Below, piece by piece: positions 26,892 through 36,567 of a stretch of 64,000 bases of DNA. This DNA is from Rhizobiaceae bacterium (GTDB lineage: Bacteria > Pseudomonadota > Alphaproteobacteria > Rhizobiales > Rhizobiaceae), in NCBI GenBank assembly GCA_023953905.1, contig JAMLJA010000013.1:62001-126000 (forward strand), written 5' to 3'. Both the position numbers and the translations under genes were made by a program. The stretch's first letter is position 1; each line of letters starts with the position of its first letter. The notes beneath the pieces were generated by a model. That model was not told the origin of the DNA and did not search any database. It was given only the letters and a program-made list of their open reading frames with translations.

Positions 26892-28093
26892 ACGAGATCA
26901 AACCGGCTTCAAACGCCGTGCAGCCCGCCCCCTTCGAACCTTCAGCAGGACTGAAGAGGCTCTACAGCATTGCCGAGGTTCGTGCCGCTGCCCGGCGCGT
27001 GCTGCCGCGTCCGGTTTTTGACTTCGCCGATGGCGGTGCCGAAGATGAACGGACCTTGCGCCGCAATGAAGCGGCGTTCGACGACGTGTCGCTTCTACCC
27101 AGACCGCTCAACGGGGCGGCGACCCGCGATCTTTCGGTCACGCTGTTCGGCCAGCGTTGTTCCATGCCCGTCGGCGTAGGTCCTACTGGCATTGCCGGAC
27201 TTTTCTGGCCGAACGGAGAGTGCGAATCGGCGCGTGCCGCCACCGCTGCAGGCGTGCCATATGTTGCAAGCCACGGATCGGTCTGTACGCTGGAGGACAT
27301 AGCCGCGACGGGCGCAAATCCGCGGTGGATGCAGGTGTTTGTCTACACCGATCGCGGCTTTACCCGGGAGATGATCGAGCGCGCCCAGGCGGCAGGCTAT
27401 GGGGCGCTCGTGCTGACCATAGACAATCAGCTTCTGGGCAATCGCGAGCGCGACGTCCGGAACGGCTTTTCGATCCCGCCGCGTTTCGGGTTGGCAGGCA
27501 CGCTGGCCGCCGGGACCAAGCTGCAATGGCTGAGGCGCATGCGCGCCACGCTGCCGAAAATCACTTTCGGCAATTATCTGAGGGCGGGAGAAACCGCCCA
27601 AATCAGCGCCATCGCCGCGCGCATGAGCAGCCTGCTCGATCCGAGCCTGTCGTGGAAAGACGTCGACTGGATCCGCTCTTTCTGGAAGCAACCCTTGGTG
27701 TTGAAGGGTATCCTGCATCCGGAAGAGGCAAGGCAAGCCGTCGAGCACGGCGTGGACGGCGTCATCGTTTCCAATCATGGAGGCCGCCAGCTCGATGGCG
27801 CGGCTGCGAGCTTCGATGCCTTGCCGAAGGTGGCTGAGGCTGTCGACGGCCGGATTCCAATCCTGTTCGACGGGGGCATCCGTCGCGGCGCAGATGTCGT
27901 CAAGGCGCTGGCGCTGGGAGCCTCTTTCTGCCTGATCGGGCGGCCGCAATTGTGGGGGCTCGCGGTCGGTGGAGAGGCCGGCGTACGCCATGTCCTCGAA
28001 CTCTATCGCCGGGAAATCGATCGGACGATGGGTTTGATGGGCGCAACCTCGCTGGATCAGATCGGCGCCGACAGCATCTTGCGTCTCAGGTGA
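26888..28093 (+). CDS. FMN-dependent alpha-hydroxy-acid oxidase/dehydrogenase (LldD family)
   Basis: 401 aa TIM-barrel flavoenzyme. The active-site His lies in SNHGGRQLDGA and the FMN phosphate site in FDGGIRRGADVVKALALGA. The N-terminal motif is FDFADGGAEDERTLRRN, with Phe where many members have Tyr. It oxidises a 2-hydroxy acid to the 2-oxo acid, passing electrons to oxygen or the respiratory chain. L-lactate is the textbook substrate, but the operon context (a lactonase upstream, an RraA-like aldolase downstream) suggests a sugar- or aromatic-derived hydroxy acid. Confidence 0.88.
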   Translation: MNEIKPASNAVQPAPFEPSAGLKRLYSIAEVRAAARRVLPRPVFDFADGGAEDERTLRRNEAAFDDVSLLPRPLNGAATRDLSVTLFGQRCSMPVGVGPTGIAGLFWPNGECESARAATAAGVPYVASHGSVCTLEDIAATGANPRWMQVFVYTDRGFTREMIERAQAAGYGALVLTIDNQLLGNRERDVRNGFSIPPRFGLAGTLAAGTKLQWLRRMRATLPKITFGNYLRAGETAQISAIAARMSSLLDPSLSWKDVDWIRSFWKQPLVLKGILHPEEARQAVEHGVDGVIVSNHGGRQLDGAAASFDALPKVAEAVDGRIPILFDGGIRRGADVVKALALGASFCLIGRPQLWGLAVGGEAGVRHVLELYRREIDRTMGLMGATSLDQIGADSILRLR

Positions 28094-28158
28094 GACACTA
28101 CACACCACGATCTATCAGCCATACGCCGTGCATCACCAACAGAAACGAGGCTTTAAGA

Positions 28159-28848
28159 GTGATAACCGATCCGCCAGTTCTCACAGTCAGGCGCAATTTC
28201 GAGCGCCCATCACCAGAACTCGTCGAAGCCTTTCGCGGTATTCCGACCGGATACCTTGTCGATGCGATGAACGGCAGAAATTGCCTCGGATACAATATCC
28301 GGCCCCTCATCGCCGAGAAGGCGAGCCTGCTCGGCATAGCGGTTACCTGCCATGCCGGTCCGGCGGACAATCTCGCGCTGTTTGGTGCGCTCGATGTTTT
28401 GTGCAGCGGCGATGTCCTGATTGCCGCTACGGACTCGTTCATGAAAACCTCCGTGACGGGCGATCTGTTGCTCGGCATGGCGCGCAATCTCGGCGCGTCA
28501 GGATTCGTGACAGACGGTCTCGTGCGCGACCTCGACGGCATCGAGAAGGTCGGGCTGCCGGTCTATTGCGCAGGACTGACCGCCAATTCGCCGGTGCGAA
28601 ACGGCCCCGGCACGGTGGGTTTTCCGGTGGTCATCAGCGACGTTGTCGTTCATCCGGGCGACATCATCACCGGTGATCGTGACGGCGTCGTGGTCGTGCC
28701 AAGACTGCAGGCAAAGGATGTTCTTGCTGCCCTCGACGAGATCAAGGCCGCCGAGCGGGCGCTCGAAGAAAAGGTAAGTGCCGGTCTCGGTGTTCCGGAT
28801 TTCATCCGGGCGATCCTCGATTCGGACCGCACGCGCTATTTGGACTAG
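28159..28848 (+). CDS. RraA-like / HMG-aldolase family protein
   Basis: 229 aa from GTG 28159, which has an ACGAGG site 8 nt upstream; the open frame runs back to 27952 inside the oxidase gene but those residues are a shadow. Family features are GIPTGYLVDAMNGRNCLGY, the metal/oxyanion region FVTDGLVRDLDGI, and IITGDRDGVVVVPR. The family includes 4-hydroxy-4-methyl-2-oxoglutarate aldolases and RraA. In this lactonase-oxidase operon an aldolase or decarboxylase acting on a 2-oxo acid is the better guess than RNase regulation. Confidence 0.82.
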   Translation: MITDPPVLTVRRNFERPSPELVEAFRGIPTGYLVDAMNGRNCLGYNIRPLIAEKASLLGIAVTCHAGPADNLALFGALDVLCSGDVLIAATDSFMKTSVTGDLLLGMARNLGASGFVTDGLVRDLDGIEKVGLPVYCAGLTANSPVRNGPGTVGFPVVISDVVVHPGDIITGDRDGVVVVPRLQAKDVLAALDEIKAAERALEEKVSAGLGVPDFIRAILDSDRTRYLD

Positions 28849-28872
28849 CGTTACGCCAAACGCCTGCCCGAC

Positions 28873-29859
28873 CTAAACATACTCCCAGCCGTCATGCTCT
28901 CCGGCCCGGAATACAGCGTCGATCATCTTCTGATTGAGGATTGACTGCTCGAGCGTGAAGACGGGAACATCTTCGCCCATTGCCGCACGGGCAAAAGTTT
29001 CGGCTTCCAGTCTGTATTGTCGCGTGGCGGGAAAACGATAGACCGTCGCCTCCGTGTGGTCCTGATTGTGCAGTTCCACCCGGTGATGATCGTAGTCGCC
29101 GGCATTGAAAGGCGCATGCACCTCGATGAAGCCTTTCTCACCATGAAAGACCATGAACTGGCGTAGCGCCATCTGCGTGGAGCAATAGAATGACAGGTCG
29201 AACGTGCCAAAGTCGGCTTTGACGGTCGAATAAATGTCGGTGCCGAATTTCTCGTCGCGCTCGACCTGCGCCTGTACCCGCACCGGTTCCTTTCCGGTCA
29301 CGAAGCGTGTCGAAACGGTCGGATAGACGCCGATGTCCGGCAACGCGCCCCCACCCAATGACAGCTGGTTGCGCATGTTGGCCGGATCGACATTGTGATA
29401 GGCGAAAGCGCCCTGCACATGCCTCAGCCGCCCAATGGCTCCGCTTTGCACGAGTTCGCGCACCTTGTGCCACTGCGGGTGATAGAAGACCATGAAGGCT
29501 TCGCAGATCAGCACCTTCTTGCGGTCACGGATTTCAATCAGTGGCGCGATGTCCTTTGCATCGAGCGCCAGCGGTTTTTCCACCAGCACGTGCTTGCCTG
29601 CCTCGGCAGCCTTTGCCGTCCATTCCACATGCTGCGACGTGGGAAGTGGAATGTAGACGCCGTCGATCACGTCAGAAGCCAGCATTTCCTCATAACTGCC
29701 AAACGCATGAGGCGCGCCGAACCGGTCGGCTAGCGCACGGGCGCGTTCATGATCGCGGCTCGCTATCGCAGTCACCACGCCGTTTTCGGCATCCTGGATT
29801 GCAGGTATGACCTGATCCCGCCCGATCTGGGCCGTCGACACAATTCCCCAACGAAACAT
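28873..29859 (-). CDS. Gfo/Idh/MocA family oxidoreductase
   Basis: 328 aa with an N-terminal Rossmann domain ([19 protein letters not shown]) and the family signature [11 protein letters not shown] around residue 93, followed by the alpha/beta dimerisation domain ([19 protein letters not shown]). Members oxidise sugars, inositols or trans-dihydrodiols with NAD(P). It converges with the lactonase operon, ending 24 bp from it, so both may serve related carbohydrate catabolism. Its substrate is not determined. Confidence 0.9.
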   Translation of the reverse strand: MFRWGIVSTAQIGRDQVIPAIQDAENGVVTAIASRDHERARALADRFGAPHAFGSYEEMLASDVIDGVYIPLPTSQHVEWTAKAAEAGKHVLVEKPLALDAKDIAPLIEIRDRKKVLICEAFMVFYHPQWHKVRELVQSGAIGRLRHVQGAFAYHNVDPANMRNQLSLGGGALPDIGVYPTVSTRFVTGKEPVRVQAQVERDEKFGTDIYSTVKADFGTFDLSFYCSTQMALRQFMVFHGEKGFIEVHAPFNAGDYDHHRVELHNQDHTEATVYRFPATRQYRLEAETFARAAMGEDVPVFTLEQSILNQKMIDAVFRAGEHDGWEYV

Positions 29860-30153
29860 CCACTCTCGCTCCCGGTTAAATGGCGGGGCAGTCTTGCGCG
29901 AATTGCACCCGGAATGCCAGCCCTGCCGGCGAGCGATGCCTGTTCAGCTTCAGTTCAGGCAGACCATGCAAATTCATCACCACGCGAAGACTGTCGGGTT
30001 GCCGTCAGTCTTCTTGGGGTTCCCTGCCCCGATCGCGGATCGGTGCTCCCGATCCGCGATCAATCTAGCATCCTGCGGCCTCACCCATGTGAAACTGTAG
30101 ATGCCGCGCATCATCCATTTCGCAGCGCAACCGAATCCCGATATGATCCGCGC
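29860..30153. other. intergenic region with strong hairpin before mutL
   Basis: The space between divergent Gfo/Idh and mutL genes. The open frame reading into mutL from 29749 is not a genuine extension, as MutL starts at the conserved MSIHQLSE. The only notable structure is the perfect hairpin at 30031-30061. Confidence 0.55.
30031..30061. repeat. perfect 13-bp inverted repeat
   Basis: GATCGCGGATCGG (30031-30043) pairs with CCGATCCGCGATC (30049-30061) across a 5-nt loop. There is no T-run on either strand, so it does not look like a simple terminator. It lies 92 bp before the mutL ATG. Confidence 0.7.
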
Positions 30154-31998
30154 ATGTCCATTCACCAGCTATCCGAAACGATGATCAACCAGATCGCGGC
30201 TGGCGAGGTCATCGAGCGTCCCGCGAGCGTGGTCAAGGAACTCGTGGAAAACGCGCTCGACGCGGGCGCCACACGTGTCGAGATCGCGACGGCCGGGGGC
30301 GGTCTCAATTTGATCCGCGTCAGTGACGATGGCGATGGAATTGCACAGCCGGAACTGGCGCTGGCGATTGCGCGGCACTGCACATCCAAACTCTCGCATG
30401 ACATTCATGACATCCGATCGCTGGGCTTTCGCGGAGAAGCCCTACCCTCGATCGGGTCGGTCGCGCGGCTGACGATCCGATCGCGTACAGGCGATGCGAG
30501 CAGTGCCGCGGAGATCGCCGTGGAAGGTGGACGAATCACCCCTGCCAAGCCCGCTGCGGCGAATCGAGGGACGTCGGTCGAAGTGCGCGATCTTTTCTTC
30601 GCAACGCCGGCCCGCCTCAAATTCATGAAAGGACAACGCGCCGAAAGCTCAGCGATAACGGATGTCGTCAAGCGCATCTCGATCGCCTTTCCAGCGGTGC
30701 ATTTCACGCTGTCGGGCAGCGATCGAACCACGCTGGATCTGCATCCCGCTTCCCTCAATGCCCATGGTCGACTGGTGCGTATCGCGCAGGTGATGGGCAC
30801 CGAGTTTCCAGAAAACTCACTTGCGATCGACGCTGCGCGCGAACAGGTCGGACTCAGCGGCCACGTGTCGATCCCGAGCTTCACGCGTGCAAACGCGCTG
30901 CAGCAATATGTCTACGTCAACGGGCGACCGGTCCGTGACAAGCTGATCGCAAGCGCCATACGCGGGGCCTATGCGGATGTCTTGCCGCGCGACAGGCATG
31001 CGGTGGTGGTTCTTTTCCTGTCGCTCAATCCCAAGGATGTCGACGTCAACGTGCATCCGGCGAAGGCTGACGTGCGGTTTCGCGATCCGGGACTTGTGCG
31101 CGGGTTGATTGTCGGGGCGGTTCGCGAGGCGCTGGCCAATGCGGGTATTCGCCCCGCCTCAACCGGGGCTGCGGCCATGATGGGCGCCTTCAGGGCAGCG
31201 CACCAGCGGCAACCGCATGCGATGTCGGGTTCGGGCCCGCGCGCCGGGCTTGACCGTTATCGCGTGACCTCACGGGAAATGGCGGGCGATATCTGGCAGT
31301 CGCCGCAGCGCCCATTGGGCGGTCTCGGGGAGACGCGACAAGCTGCCTTTGAAAGCGCATCTTTGGAGAGCGCCGACACGCGTGCGTCTTTCTCGGAACT
31401 GCCGGCGGGAGTGGAGCAACTGGCCCTTGGTGCGGCGCGCGCCCAGATTCACAGCAACTATATTGTGGCGCAGACACAGGAATCGTTGATCATCGTGGAT
31501 CAGCACGCAGCGCATGAGCGGCTGGTCTATGAGGCGCTCAAGCAGGCGCTGGAAAGCCGCGAAGTCCCGGCCCAGATGCTGTTGTTGCCCGAGATTGTCG
31601 ACCTTCCGGAGGAAGACGCCGAACGTCTGGCCGTGCATGCAGAGACTTTCCGTCGCTTTGGCCTCGGCCTGGAACGCTTCGGACCGGGCGCGGTGATCGT
31701 GCGCGAGACGCCCGCGATGCTGGGCGAGACTGACGTGACACAGCTCGTCCGTGATCTGGCCGACGAATTGGCTGACGCAGACACGGCCGATGCCCTCAAG
31801 GCACGGCTTGATCGCGTTGCCTCGACCATGGCCTGTCACGGCTCGGTCCGATCCGGTCGTTTGATGAAGCCTGAAGAAATGAATGCTCTGCTGCGCCAGA
31901 TGGAGGCAACCCCGGGATCGGGCACCTGCAATCACGGGCGTCCCACCTATATCGAATTGAAGCTGTCCGACATTGAGCGGTTGTTCGGTAGGCGCTGA
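30154..31998 (+). CDS. mutL: DNA mismatch repair protein MutL
   Basis: 614 aa. The GHKL ATPase motifs are intact: [23 protein letters not shown] and [10 protein letters not shown]. The middle linker (about 320-430) is variable. The C-terminal domain carries the endonuclease metal motif [12 protein letters not shown] near residue 449, plus [10 protein letters not shown] and CNHGRP, so this is the nicking type of MutL expected where MutH is absent. It couples MutS mismatch recognition to strand incision. The start ATG 30154 has no strong ribosome site but fits the family N-terminus exactly. Confidence 0.97.
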   Translation: MSIHQLSETMINQIAAGEVIERPASVVKELVENALDAGATRVEIATAGGGLNLIRVSDDGDGIAQPELALAIARHCTSKLSHDIHDIRSLGFRGEALPSIGSVARLTIRSRTGDASSAAEIAVEGGRITPAKPAAANRGTSVEVRDLFFATPARLKFMKGQRAESSAITDVVKRISIAFPAVHFTLSGSDRTTLDLHPASLNAHGRLVRIAQVMGTEFPENSLAIDAAREQVGLSGHVSIPSFTRANALQQYVYVNGRPVRDKLIASAIRGAYADVLPRDRHAVVVLFLSLNPKDVDVNVHPAKADVRFRDPGLVRGLIVGAVREALANAGIRPASTGAAAMMGAFRAAHQRQPHAMSGSGPRAGLDRYRVTSREMAGDIWQSPQRPLGGLGETRQAAFESASLESADTRASFSELPAGVEQLALGAARAQIHSNYIVAQTQESLIIVDQHAAHERLVYEALKQALESREVPAQMLLLPEIVDLPEEDAERLAVHAETFRRFGLGLERFGPGAVIVRETPAMLGETDVTQLVRDLADELADADTADALKARLDRVASTMACHGSVRSGRLMKPEEMNALLRQMEATPGSGTCNHGRPTYIELKLSDIERLFGRR

Positions 31999-32116
31999 GC
32001 ATCATTGGCGCAAAGGCGCGTTCTCATGCCGCCAAGGCAAGTGACCTTACGGACTTCCAAAAAGTGCCCACAGCGCCTAATTGTGGGTCAAAATCTGCAA
32101 ACAGAGCGTATCGACC

Positions 32117-32347
32117 ATGAATCGTTTTGAAGGCCCCGGCGCACGCGAGGCAAGCATCCGCTATCTCGACGGCGACTTCCAGGTCACGAGCCCCGGAGCT
32201 TTCGTGCGCTGTGCCGTGACGGGAGAGTCCATTCCCCTCGACGAGCTGAAATACTGGAGCGTGGCCCGCCAGGAGCCCTATCTGACTGCGGCCATATCGT
32301 TTGAACGCGAGCTGCAACTCAATCCCGAGTTGCGCAAGCGCGGCTAG
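32117..32347 (+). CDS. DUF2093 domain-containing protein
   Basis: 76 aa, starting at ATG 32117 (MNRFEGPGAREASIRYLDGD). This small family is confined largely to alphaproteobacteria and contains the conserved FVRCAVTGESIPLDELKYW and ARQEPYLTA segments seen here. Its Cys-x(n)-Gly spacing hints at a nucleic-acid- or metal-binding knuckle, but no function is known. It converges with lpxK, ending 4 bp before it. Confidence 0.88.
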   Translation: MNRFEGPGAREASIRYLDGDFQVTSPGAFVRCAVTGESIPLDELKYWSVARQEPYLTAAISFERELQLNPELRKRG

Positions 32348-32351
32348 AACC

Positions 32352-33365
32352 TCACGCCTTTGATCCTGCAGCGGCAGAGGTCAAAGCCGCATCGATGATC
32401 TTGGCCGCCGTCTCCGGGGCATCGAACACAGCATCTATCTCGAGCACGACGGACCGGCCGGGGAGCAATGCCCTGAATTTCTGACGTCCGATTCGAACGG
32501 CGTCCTTTGCCGTGGTGATGAGGTCGAGGTCGGCGCGTCGTGCTTCGGCCACAAGATCATCGAGTTCCGCATCGGAAAAAACGTGGTGATCGGGAAAGGC
32601 GCGCACCTCAGCGACCTCGCCGCCCGCCACGCGTATCGTATCGAAGAACTTCTGCGGGTGTCCAATACCGGCAAATGCCAGAATGCGGCGCCCCGCCAAC
32701 TGCTGTCTAGGGTGGACACGGCCAGTATAGACCGGCAGTCCCGTAGCCGACGCCATTTGGACGACATCGCCCGTTGCGCGTCCCTGCCCCATGACGAGCA
32801 ATGCCGATGCATAGCGCATCTGGATTTCGACCGGGGCGCGGAGGGGGCCAGCGGGCAAGACGCAGCCATTGCCAAGCGCGTAGGTCGCATCGACTACGAT
32901 GACAGCGTGATCGATGCGAATACGCGCGCTCTGAAAGCCGTCATCCATGATGAGCAGATCGCAACCCGCCTCGGCCAGCAAGCGCGCCCCCGCTGCCCTG
33001 TCGGCCGTCACCGCAACCGGGGCGAAGTTTGCAAGAAGAAGCGGCTCGTCCCCCACCTCGTCCGCCGTATCATGATGCAAATCCACCAGCCGGGGACGAG
33101 TTGCGCTTCCGCCATGGCCGCGAGAAAGGATCCCCGGCGTCCTGCCCTTCTCCCGCGCGGCTTGCGCAAGAGCAGCCGTCACCGGCGTCTTGCCGCTGCC
33201 GCCGACGGTGAAATTGCCAACGCATATGACCGGAAGCCCGACATCCTCGCGTGGCGCGTTGCGAAGTCTATGAGCAGCAACCGCTCCATAGGCAGCCGCC
33301 AGGGGCCAAAGGAGCGATGCGCGCCAATCGCGCTTCGTCCACCAGAAGGAGGGAGTGGCGACCAT
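32352..33365 (-). CDS. lpxK: tetraacyldisaccharide 4'-kinase
   Basis: 337 aa from ATG 33365. LpxK phosphorylates the 4' position of lipid A disaccharide on the inner membrane. The P-loop VGNFTVGGSGKTPVTAAL lies near residue 50 and is preceded by a membrane-associated N-terminal helix (LLWPLAAAYGAVAAH). The downstream DDGFQ motif is present in LLIMDDGFQSARI. The start is 4 bp from the waaA stop, so it is the last gene of the lipid A operon. Late-type fold and length fit the family. Confidence 0.95.
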   Translation of the reverse strand: MVATPSFWWTKRDWRASLLWPLAAAYGAVAAHRLRNAPREDVGLPVICVGNFTVGGSGKTPVTAALAQAAREKGRTPGILSRGHGGSATRPRLVDLHHDTADEVGDEPLLLANFAPVAVTADRAAGARLLAEAGCDLLIMDDGFQSARIRIDHAVIVVDATYALGNGCVLPAGPLRAPVEIQMRYASALLVMGQGRATGDVVQMASATGLPVYTGRVHPRQQLAGRRILAFAGIGHPQKFFDTIRVAGGEVAEVRAFPDHHVFSDAELDDLVAEARRADLDLITTAKDAVRIGRQKFRALLPGRSVVLEIDAVFDAPETAAKIIDAALTSAAAGSKA

Positions 33366-33369
33366 CGAC

Positions 33370-34692
33370 CTAGGCTTTGCCCTCCGGTCCACCGGTCAGG
33401 CGCGCCTGAAGCCTCAAGGGCTGGATGAAAGGATCAAGCGCGCTCAGCGTGCGCTTCAGCGCACCGCGCATTTCTTCAACCGCTTGAGCGCCAGCGGTCA
33501 TCATTTCGTGGCGGGCGACCTCATTGCTCAGGAGATAGTTCACAGCACCGGCCAGCATGTCCCGGTCGCGCACGAATTTCGCGCCGCCGCGCTCGACGAG
33601 CCGCTGATAGGCTTCCCGGAAATTCTGGACGTTGCGGCCAGCAAGAACCGCCGTTTCCAGCATCGCGGGTTCAAGAGGATTTTGTCCGCCTTGCGACGTC
33701 AGGGATCTGCCCACGAACGCGATTTCCGTCAGGCGGAGATACAATCCCATCTCGCCCATCGTGTCTCCGAGAAACAGATCCGTATCGGCCGTGATCTTGT
33801 CGCCCTTGCTGCGCCGCGCGACGCTCAGGCCCTGCGCTGCGAAGTCAGCGGCAAGCTGGTCGGCGCGGTCTGGATGGCGGGGCACGATGATCGTGAGCAA
33901 TCCATGATGGCGGCCGCGCACCATGGTGTGGACCTCCGCCGCGACCAGTTCTTCTCCATCATGTGTGGATATGGCGGCCCAGGTCTGGCGATCGCCAATC
34001 TGGCGTCGCAATTGCGCAAGGGCATTTTCATCGACCGGTGGTAGCGAGGTATCGACCTTGAGGTTACCGGACACCGTCACCGGCCGGGCGCCCAGGCTGC
34101 GAAAGCGGTCTCCATCGGCTTCCGACTGTGCCACGACATGGGCAAGGTTCTCAAAAAGTGCCTCTGCTATATGACGGCGCTTTTGCCATGCGGCGTAAGA
34201 GCGGTCGGAAAGCCTTCCATTCACCAGAACCTGCGGCACGCGACGCGCACCGAGTTCAAGAATGGTCATGGGCCATATTTCGGATTCGGCGATGATGGCG
34301 AGATCAGGCTGCCAGAAATCGAGAAACCGACAAACGGCAGGCTTGAGATCCAGCGGAACATATTGATGGATGACCAGCGCACCCAGTCGCTCCTCGACGA
34401 GGCGGGCCGAGGTGACGGTGCCAGTGGTCAAGACGATGTTCACGCCATAAGCGGCGATCGTCTCGATGAGGGGAATGACGGCGAGCGTCTCGCCGACGCT
34501 TGCAGCATGAAACCAGATCAATGGGCCGGGTGGTCGCCGGCGGCTGGGGTGGCCATAACGCTCCGTGCGCCGCTCGGGATCTTCCTTGCCCTGTCGGGCA
34601 CGCCAGGAAACGTACCCCCCGACTACCGGGTAGATCGCTGCTCCCGCAAGCCTGTAGGCTCCAAGCATCCGGCGTGCCCAGCGCTGGCTCAT
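33370..34692 (-). CDS. waaA: 3-deoxy-D-manno-octulosonic acid (Kdo) transferase
   Basis: 440 aa GT-B glycosyltransferase that adds Kdo to lipid IVA. It has a membrane-anchoring N-terminus (LAGAAIYPVVGGYVSWRARQG), the acidic motif FHAASVGETLAVIPLIE with the catalytic Glu, the CMP-Kdo side motif HDGEELVAAEVH, and VGRSLTSQGGQNPLEPAM in the C-terminal domain. It overlaps the upstream acyltransferase by 4 bp and lpxK follows closely, so expression is coupled. Whether it adds one or two Kdo units cannot be decided. Confidence 0.95.
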   Translation of the reverse strand: MSQRWARRMLGAYRLAGAAIYPVVGGYVSWRARQGKEDPERRTERYGHPSRRRPPGPLIWFHAASVGETLAVIPLIETIAAYGVNIVLTTGTVTSARLVEERLGALVIHQYVPLDLKPAVCRFLDFWQPDLAIIAESEIWPMTILELGARRVPQVLVNGRLSDRSYAAWQKRRHIAEALFENLAHVVAQSEADGDRFRSLGARPVTVSGNLKVDTSLPPVDENALAQLRRQIGDRQTWAAISTHDGEELVAAEVHTMVRGRHHGLLTIIVPRHPDRADQLAADFAAQGLSVARRSKGDKITADTDLFLGDTMGEMGLYLRLTEIAFVGRSLTSQGGQNPLEPAMLETAVLAGRNVQNFREAYQRLVERGGAKFVRDRDMLAGAVNYLLSNEVARHEMMTAGAQAVEEMRGALKRTLSALDPFIQPLRLQARLTGGPEGKA

Positions 34693-35453
34693 CCGCGACC
34701 GTCGACAGTCATCATGGCGCGTTTGCTGATCTGGTTCAGCGCCGTCGTCAGTTCCTGGCGTCGGGCTTCCATTTCCGCATCGTCGGCCTCGCGCGAAACG
34801 TGAATCGGGTCTCCGAACAGGATGGCGCTACGACCAAACGGCAAATTGATCGTCGTCTTGTCCCACGTTCCTTCCAGCACCTTGCGGCGGCTCGTGCTCA
34901 GCGCCGTAGGCACGATAGGCTTGCCGGACAGCTTGGCCAGTGTGATTATTCCCATCCCCGCGTCCCTCGCAGTGCCGCTCGGAATGTCGGCTATTGTGGT
35001 CACGGACATGCCCTGATCGAGCGCCTTTTTCATGGCAATGAGACCGCGCACACCGCCTTTTTCGAAAGTCTTTTCCCGCTCTCGTCCACCCGATGCGCGA
35101 AACACCTTGATACCGAACTTCTCCACGTAGAGCGCATTGATCTCGGCATCGGCACTGCGGGATATCATCGTGGCCATCGGATCGTGCCTTGGATGATAGC
35201 CGGGCACGAAAAAATGCTGGCCATGCCACAATGCAAAAATGGAATTGGGATTATCCTCGAATACCTTTGAAGGATCGTCGGATCCCTTTGCCATCGGATT
35301 GGTGAGGCGCACAAAGCGTACATACGCCACGGCAACGCCTGCGACGAAGTTCTTGAAGAACTTCGAATCCTTTATCGGCTGCCTTATCGACCGCCAAAGC
35401 GACGTCTTTCTAACCTTGCGAGGGGTCGACAACTGTTTTGCAGTTTCGTCCAA
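34689..35453 (-). CDS. DUF374 lysophospholipid/lipid A acyltransferase-like protein
   Basis: 254 aa, related to the LPLAT superfamily, with the conserved FALWHGQHFF block holding the acyltransferase-type His and the GGREREKTFEKGG and PSGTARDAGMGII segments of DUF374. A membrane-proximal helix (KNFVAGVAVAYVRFV) lies near the N-terminus. Its placement between DUF4170 and waaA in rhizobia suggests a late acyl transfer to lipid A, possibly the secondary or very-long-chain acylation. The exact acceptor is not shown by sequence. Confidence 0.9.
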   Translation of the reverse strand: MDETAKQLSTPRKVRKTSLWRSIRQPIKDSKFFKNFVAGVAVAYVRFVRLTNPMAKGSDDPSKVFEDNPNSIFALWHGQHFFVPGYHPRHDPMATMISRSADAEINALYVEKFGIKVFRASGGREREKTFEKGGVRGLIAMKKALDQGMSVTTIADIPSGTARDAGMGIITLAKLSGKPIVPTALSTSRRKVLEGTWDKTTINLPFGRSAILFGDPIHVSREADDAEMEARRQELTTALNQISKRAMMTVDGRG

Positions 35454-35456
35454 GTC

Positions 35457-35705
35457 TCAAGCCTTGTCGCCGGTGGCTTCCGGGTCGAGCAGGCGGTGCA
35501 AGTGAACGACGAAATAGCGCATATGAGCATTGTCTACGGTCTGTTGCGCCTTTGATTTCCAAGCCGCCTTCGCCGATGCGAAATTCGGAAATACCCCGAC
35601 GATGTCGAGCGCGTTCAGGTCGCGGAACTCGGTACTGTTCACCGATTTGAGCTCCCCGCCAAACACAAGATGCAAAAGCTGCTTGTCTGGATCTTCTTGA
35701 GCCAT
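35457..35705 (-). CDS. DUF4170 domain-containing protein
   Basis: 82 aa from ATG 35705 (MAQEDPDKQLLHLVFGGEL); a longer frame to 35951 runs into cysQ and is a shadow. Conserved features include the VFPNFASAKAAWKSKAQ helix and the C-terminal YFVVHLHRLLDP. It is a small cytoplasmic protein found mainly in alphaproteobacteria beside waaA. Three bp separate it from the acyltransferase gene. The function is unknown; the genomic coupling argues for a part in envelope lipid synthesis. Confidence 0.88.
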   Translation of the reverse strand: MAQEDPDKQLLHLVFGGELKSVNSTEFRDLNALDIVGVFPNFASAKAAWKSKAQQTVDNAHMRYFVVHLHRLLDPEATGDKA

Positions 35706-35772
35706 CTTCGTTCCCATCTGATTGTGTGTCGAGACGTGCCGAAATGCGGTTTGGAACCCGATGATTTGTTCG

Positions 35773-36567
35773 TCAAGAGCCCAAATGGCGTATGACGCCC
35801 GCGATTTCGGCCAAAAGCGCTCCGCTGCCCGCCACAAGAGCACCTTGCGCAGTTTCGCGGCACGCATAACGGGGCGCCTCGCCCCGGCTGTCGAGGATAT
35901 GTCCGCCTGCCTCACGCAGAATGATATCTGCGGCAGCCAGATCCCAATCATGGGAATCCGGCTTCACGAAAGTGGCGTCGAATTCTCCATTGGCGACGAT
36001 CGCAATACGATAGGCAAGCGAGGGGATGTAAGGGACGTCGGGCAGACGGACGCGCAAGTCCTCGGGCAAGGCGCCAATCAACGCCTTCGGACCACCGACC
36101 AACGGACGATCAGACGGCTTCCTGACCTCGATGAGGCGCCCATCCTGCCATGCACCCTTTCCCGCCTGGGCATGAAAGATGCTATTCTTGGCAGGACAAT
36201 CCAGAACACCGCACAGCGACACGCCGTCTTCCACAACGGCGACGCTCACACACCAGGTCGAGCGCCCTTTCAGGAACGCTCTCGTTCCATCGATCGGGTC
36301 GACAACAAATGTGCGGCGCGCAGAAAGCCTTGCATCGGTGTCAGTCGTCTCCTCGGACAGCCATCCATAGTCTGGACGTGCGGCAAGCAGGGTTTCCCGC
36401 AAAAACTTGTCGACGGCGTAGTCCGCCTCGCTGACGGGAGACGATCCCGCCTTCATCCAGACCTCTGGACTTTGACCGAAATAGCGCATTGCGATGGTGC
36501 CGGCCTGGCGCGCGGCATCCCTCAACAAAGCGAGATCGTCACCGGTCGAATGTTCAGCTTCCGGCAA
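35773..36567 (-). CDS. cysQ: 3'(2'),5'-bisphosphate nucleotidase (inositol monophosphatase family)
   Basis: 264 aa with the metal-site motifs of the IMPase fold: the WLSEETTDTDARL segment, VDPIDGTRAF (Asp-Pro-Ile-Asp-Gly-Thr) and the C-terminal WDLAAADIILREAGG. CysQ dephosphorylates PAP produced in sulfate assimilation. Many such genes are annotated only as inositol monophosphatase, so substrate specificity is open. The gene overlaps the PmbA stop by 14 bp and lies upstream of DUF4170 in the same transcript. Confidence 0.88.
   Translation of the reverse strand: MPEAEHSTGDDLALLRDAARQAGTIAMRYFGQSPEVWMKAGSSPVSEADYAVDKFLRETLLAARPDYGWLSEETTDTDARLSARRTFVVDPIDGTRAFLKGRSTWCVSVAVVEDGVSLCGVLDCPAKNSIFHAQAGKGAWQDGRLIEVRKPSDRPLVGGPKALIGALPEDLRVRLPDVPYIPSLAYRIAIVANGEFDATFVKPDSHDWDLAAADIILREAGGHILDSRGEAPRYACRETAQGALVAGSGALLAEIAGVIRHLGS

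Noticed and set aside
27952..28158. N-terminal extension of the RraA-like frame back into the oxidase gene
   Set aside because: The residues are a shadow of the oxidase codons, and GTG 28159 has a ribosome site matching the family N-terminus.
29749..30153. Extended mutL frame from 29749
   Set aside because: MutL family proteins begin at the [18 protein letters not shown] segment; the upstream residues overlap the neighbouring gene's start and show no conservation signal.
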